Below, piece by piece: positions 6,579-8,453 of a DNA stretch of 8,453 nt. The translations under genes and the position numbers were made by a program. A model generated the notes under the pieces. That model was not told the DNA's origin and did not search any database. It saw only the letters and a program-made list of their open reading frames with translations. Source of the DNA: Bordetella parapertussis (GTDB lineage Bacteria > Pseudomonadota > Gammaproteobacteria > Burkholderiales > Burkholderiaceae_C); NCBI GenBank assembly GCA_945899335.1, contig CAMDIP010000049.1, positions 1 through 8,453 of the forward strand, given 5' to 3'. Every line of letters begins with the position of its first letter. Position 1 is the stretch's first letter.

Positions 6579-7268
6579 ATGGATACCGCTTGGGTTGCGC
6601 TTGCACTCACCCTGAAAGTCGCGGGCTGGGCCACTGCCATCAATTTGCTGCTGGGTGTTGCTGTTGGCTATGCCTTGTCTCGTTGGCATTTCCGAGGTCG
6701 CGATCTGATAGACGCTGTGCTGACTTTGCCCATGGTCTTGCCCCCCACCGTGCTGGGCTACTACTTGTTGGTCTTACTGGGTCGCCGTGGTGCGATTGGT
6801 CAATGGTTGCAACAAAACCTTGGCATTGAATTGATCTTTACTTGGCAAGGTGCGGTCATTGCTGCCAGTGTGGTGGCATTCCCACTGGTGTTCAAAGCCG
6901 CGAGGGCGGCTTTTGAGAATGTTGAGCCCACGCTAGAGCAAGCAGCACGGGTACTGGGGCTGAGTGAAGCGGCCGTTTTTTTCCGCGTAACGCTGCCTTT
7001 GGCTTGGCGAGGCATTTTGTCAGGCACCCTCTTGGCCTTTGCCCGCGCAACCGGCGAATTCGGCGCCACGCTGATGGTGGCTGGCAGCATCGTGGGTGAA
7101 ACGCAAACCCTTTCCATTGCAGTGTATGAAGCAGTGCAAGCGGGGCAAGACCAAACTGCCCACTTCTTGGTGCTGCTGACCTCGGTCAGTTGCTTGGCCA
7201 TACTGTTGGGTGCGGGTTATTTGGCACCTGGTCGCATTGCTGGGCAGATCCATCGAGGTTGGCGATGA
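6579..7268 (+). CDS. modB: Molybdate ABC transporter permease ModB
   Basis: This 229-residue inner-membrane permease is normal for ModB length, with about five hydrophobic segments. The stretch LPMVLPPTVLGYYLLVLLGR (residues 50-69, followed by RGAIG) is highly characteristic of ModB. The cytoplasmic EAA-type loop, which docks with the ATPase, runs through EQAARVLGLSEAAVFFRVTLP at about 120-140, followed by LAFARATGEFGAT. It should move molybdate (possibly tungstate) across the membrane with ModC and a periplasmic ModA. It begins six bases after the dioxygenase-rhodanese stop. The possible Shine-Dalgarno AAGGTGA (6561-6567) lies within the end of that gene, with rather long spacing. It overlaps modC by ATGA. 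The usual upstream modA is missing; the dioxygenase-rhodanese gene occupies its place, so the binding protein must be encoded elsewhere or another one is used. Confidence 0.93.
   Translation: MDTAWVALALTLKVAGWATAINLLLGVAVGYALSRWHFRGRDLIDAVLTLPMVLPPTVLGYYLLVLLGRRGAIGQWLQQNLGIELIFTWQGAVIAASVVAFPLVFKAARAAFENVEPTLEQAARVLGLSEAAVFFRVTLPLAWRGILSGTLLAFARATGEFGATLMVAGSIVGETQTLSIAVYEAVQAGQDQTAHFLVLLTSVSCLAILLGAGYLAPGRIAGQIHRGWR
7255..7258 (+). promoter_or_regulatory. Ribosome-binding site of modC
   Basis: GAGG lies six bases before the ATG at 7265 and nine before the ATG at 7268. It is inside the modB coding sequence. It supports initiation at the ATGATG pair rather than at the far-upstream ATG at 7190, but does not decide between the two adjacent ATGs. 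Confidence 0.5.
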
Positions 7269-7948
7269 TGTGGCAAGTCAGTCTGCAAAAACAGTTGGGG
7301 CACAAAGGTGCTTTATTTGAAATTGATGTTGCTTTCACCAGCGATGCGCAGCGACTGGTGTTGTTTGGTCCATCGGGTGCTGGCAAGACTCAAACATTGA
7401 TGATGATGGCGGGTTTGAACATACCCCAGCAAGGCAGGGTGGCCTTCAAAGACAAGCTCTTGTTCGACAGTCACAGTGGTGTTCATCTACCCGCTCGCCA
7501 ACGAGGCCTTGGCTATGTGTTTCAAGACTACGCGCTGTTTCCGCATTTGACGGTACATCAAAACATTGGTTTTGCTTTGGCACAAGGTTGGGGCAACCCT
7601 TCCACTGCCCACCAAGACCCAGCGATTGACCATTGGACAGAGGTGTTTCAGTTGCAAGCTGTTGCTGATCTTTACCCCGAACAACTCTCGGGCGGTCAGC
7701 GCCAACGTACCGCCTTGGCCAGAGCGCTGGTTGCCAGTCCACGCGCCTTGTTGCTCGATGAGCCTTTCGCGGCCATGGACCGCCCTTTGCGACAGCGCTT
7801 GCGCAGTGAGTTGTTGCAACTGCAAGCAGATTTGTCTTTACCCATGGTGCTCATCACCCATGACGAGGAAGATGTGCAGGCCTTTGCCCAAGAGGTGATT
7901 CAAGTGGACAAAGGGCGGGTGGTTAGCGGCTCCAACCCATCCGACTGA
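7265..7948 (+). CDS. modC: Short ModC-type ABC transporter ATPase lacking the C-terminal regulatory domain
   Basis: All nucleotide-binding motifs are present: Walker A GPSGAGKT (35-42), Q-loop around Q87 (VFQDYALFPHLTV), signature LSGGQRQR (141-148), Walker B ALLLDEP (161-167) and the H-loop H199 (LITHD). The protein stops at 227 residues, right after the ATPase core, whereas typical ModC has ~350 residues with a C-terminal TOBE/Mop molybdate-binding domain. Assignment to ModC therefore rests mainly on coupling to modB; a related anion-importer ATPase is the alternative. The start at 7265 overlaps the modB stop (ATGA), with GAGG at 7255-7258 as ribosome-binding site. A second ATG at 7268 is equally possible, while the in-frame ATG at 7190 lies deep in modB and is unlikely. 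The 3' end overlaps the convergent cytochrome b561 gene by 26 bp. Confidence 0.87.
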   Translation: MMWQVSLQKQLGHKGALFEIDVAFTSDAQRLVLFGPSGAGKTQTLMMMAGLNIPQQGRVAFKDKLLFDSHSGVHLPARQRGLGYVFQDYALFPHLTVHQNIGFALAQGWGNPSTAHQDPAIDHWTEVFQLQAVADLYPEQLSGGQRQRTALARALVASPRALLLDEPFAAMDRPLRQRLRSELLQLQADLSLPMVLITHDEEDVQAFAQEVIQVDKGRVVSGSNPSD

Positions 7949-8453
7949 GCAAGCCATCGCGCTTGACCCACTGGTGCCATACAGCAGCCGATATATGCAA
8001 GATGATGATGATCATCATGACAAAAGCCGTGACTTCATGGATCGTACTGAAGAGCTCTTTGCCCTCAGGCGAGGACTCCCACAGTTTGGGCAAAGGCAGG
8101 CCAAAGAACTTGACCGGGTAGGCTGAAAAGCTCGAACCCATGAAACCCGACAGCGGCAATACAACCATGCAAACATACAAAAAGCGATGAGCCCATTGGC
8201 TCAACTTGTTTTGAAACTCAGTATTGCCAATGGGGGGTGCGGGTACCGAATGGGTGACACGCCAGCCCAAGCGCCACAAAATCAAAAACCCTAAGCAAAT
8301 GCCAATTGATTTATGCAGGTTGAACCACTCGGCGCGAAAGCCTGGCGGGTCTTTGGGAATGTCTTCCATCCACAAGCCCAAGCCCAGTTGATAAAAAAGA
8401 CCCATGGCCAATACCCAATGCAGCAGCACCAACATGCGGTCATATTTCAAAGG
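7923..8453 (-). CDS. Cytochrome b561-family membrane protein (5' end cut by the window edge)
   Basis: This ~175-residue, four-helix membrane protein resembles bacterial cytochrome b561, a dihaem b protein that moves electrons between the quinone pool and a periplasmic partner. Counting from the TTG at 8450-8448, candidate haem-ligand histidines are H11 (LLHW), H46 (NLHKSIG), H138 (TIHEV) and H152 (ILHIS). Other family marks are the LWRLGWR stretch and the HRFLYVCMVVLPLSGF helix. The reading frame stays open to the window edge and the only early starts are a TTG (8450) and an ATG at 8435, very close to the first His helix. The true start therefore probably lies just beyond the window. The gene is convergent with modC and its last 26 bp overlap modC's end. 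Its electron donor and acceptor cannot be told; a link to the nearby cytochromes is only possible. Confidence 0.9.
   Translation of the reverse strand, partial: PLKYDRMLVLLHWVLAMGLFYQLGLGLWMEDIPKDPPGFRAEWFNLHKSIGICLGFLILWRLGWRVTHSVPAPPIGNTEFQNKLSQWAHRFLYVCMVVLPLSGFMGSSFSAYPVKFFGLPLPKLWESSPEGKELFSTIHEVTAFVMMIIIILHISAAVWHQWVKRDGLLSRMGWSR

Overview
The window looks like chromosome of a betaproteobacterium, most likely Burkholderiales/Comamonadaceae. This is inferred from moderate GC, tightly packed genes and the protein families present, not from a database match. Coding density is very high. The only intergenic gap above about 10 bp is the 88-bp divergent region at 4115-4202. I see no tRNA, rRNA, CRISPR array, IS element or phage gene, and no gene-free stretch over 300 bases.

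Layout. (1) 1-3267, plus strand: the C-terminal ~400 residues of a molybdenum-cofactor hydroxylase large subunit (isoquinoline 1-oxidoreductase beta/xanthine dehydrogenase superfamily), followed by soxX, soxY, soxZ and soxA. The first four genes are joined by stop/start overlaps, so the hydroxylase and the Sox genes form one apparent operon. The SoxY carrier keeps its C-terminal cysteine but lacks the canonical GGCGG tail, and no soxB or soxCD follows soxA. (2) 3275-4114, minus strand: aroE (shikimate dehydrogenase), convergent with soxA. (3) 4203-7948, plus strand: a 789-residue fusion of an N-terminal thiol (cysteine-type) dioxygenase cupin, a Pro/Ala-rich linker and four rhodanese-like domains, then modB and a short modC in the same apparent operon. 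No modA is visible. (4) 7923-8453, minus strand: a cytochrome b561-family membrane protein, cut by the window edge and overlapping the end of modC tail to tail.

How the genes may work together (inference). SoxXA and SoxYZ are periplasmic proteins of sulfur-compound oxidation. The dioxygenase-rhodanese fusion looks cytoplasmic and should oxidise a small thiol and move sulfane sulfur. The molybdate transporter genes could feed both the hydroxylase seen here and a SoxCD elsewhere. The window thus reads as a sulfur/molybdenum neighbourhood interrupted by a housekeeping gene. The most unusual items are the five-domain dioxygenase-rhodanese fusion with alternating Cys-less and Cys-bearing rhodanese domains, its linkage to modBC, the coupling of a molybdenum hydroxylase to sox genes, and the non-canonical SoxY tail.
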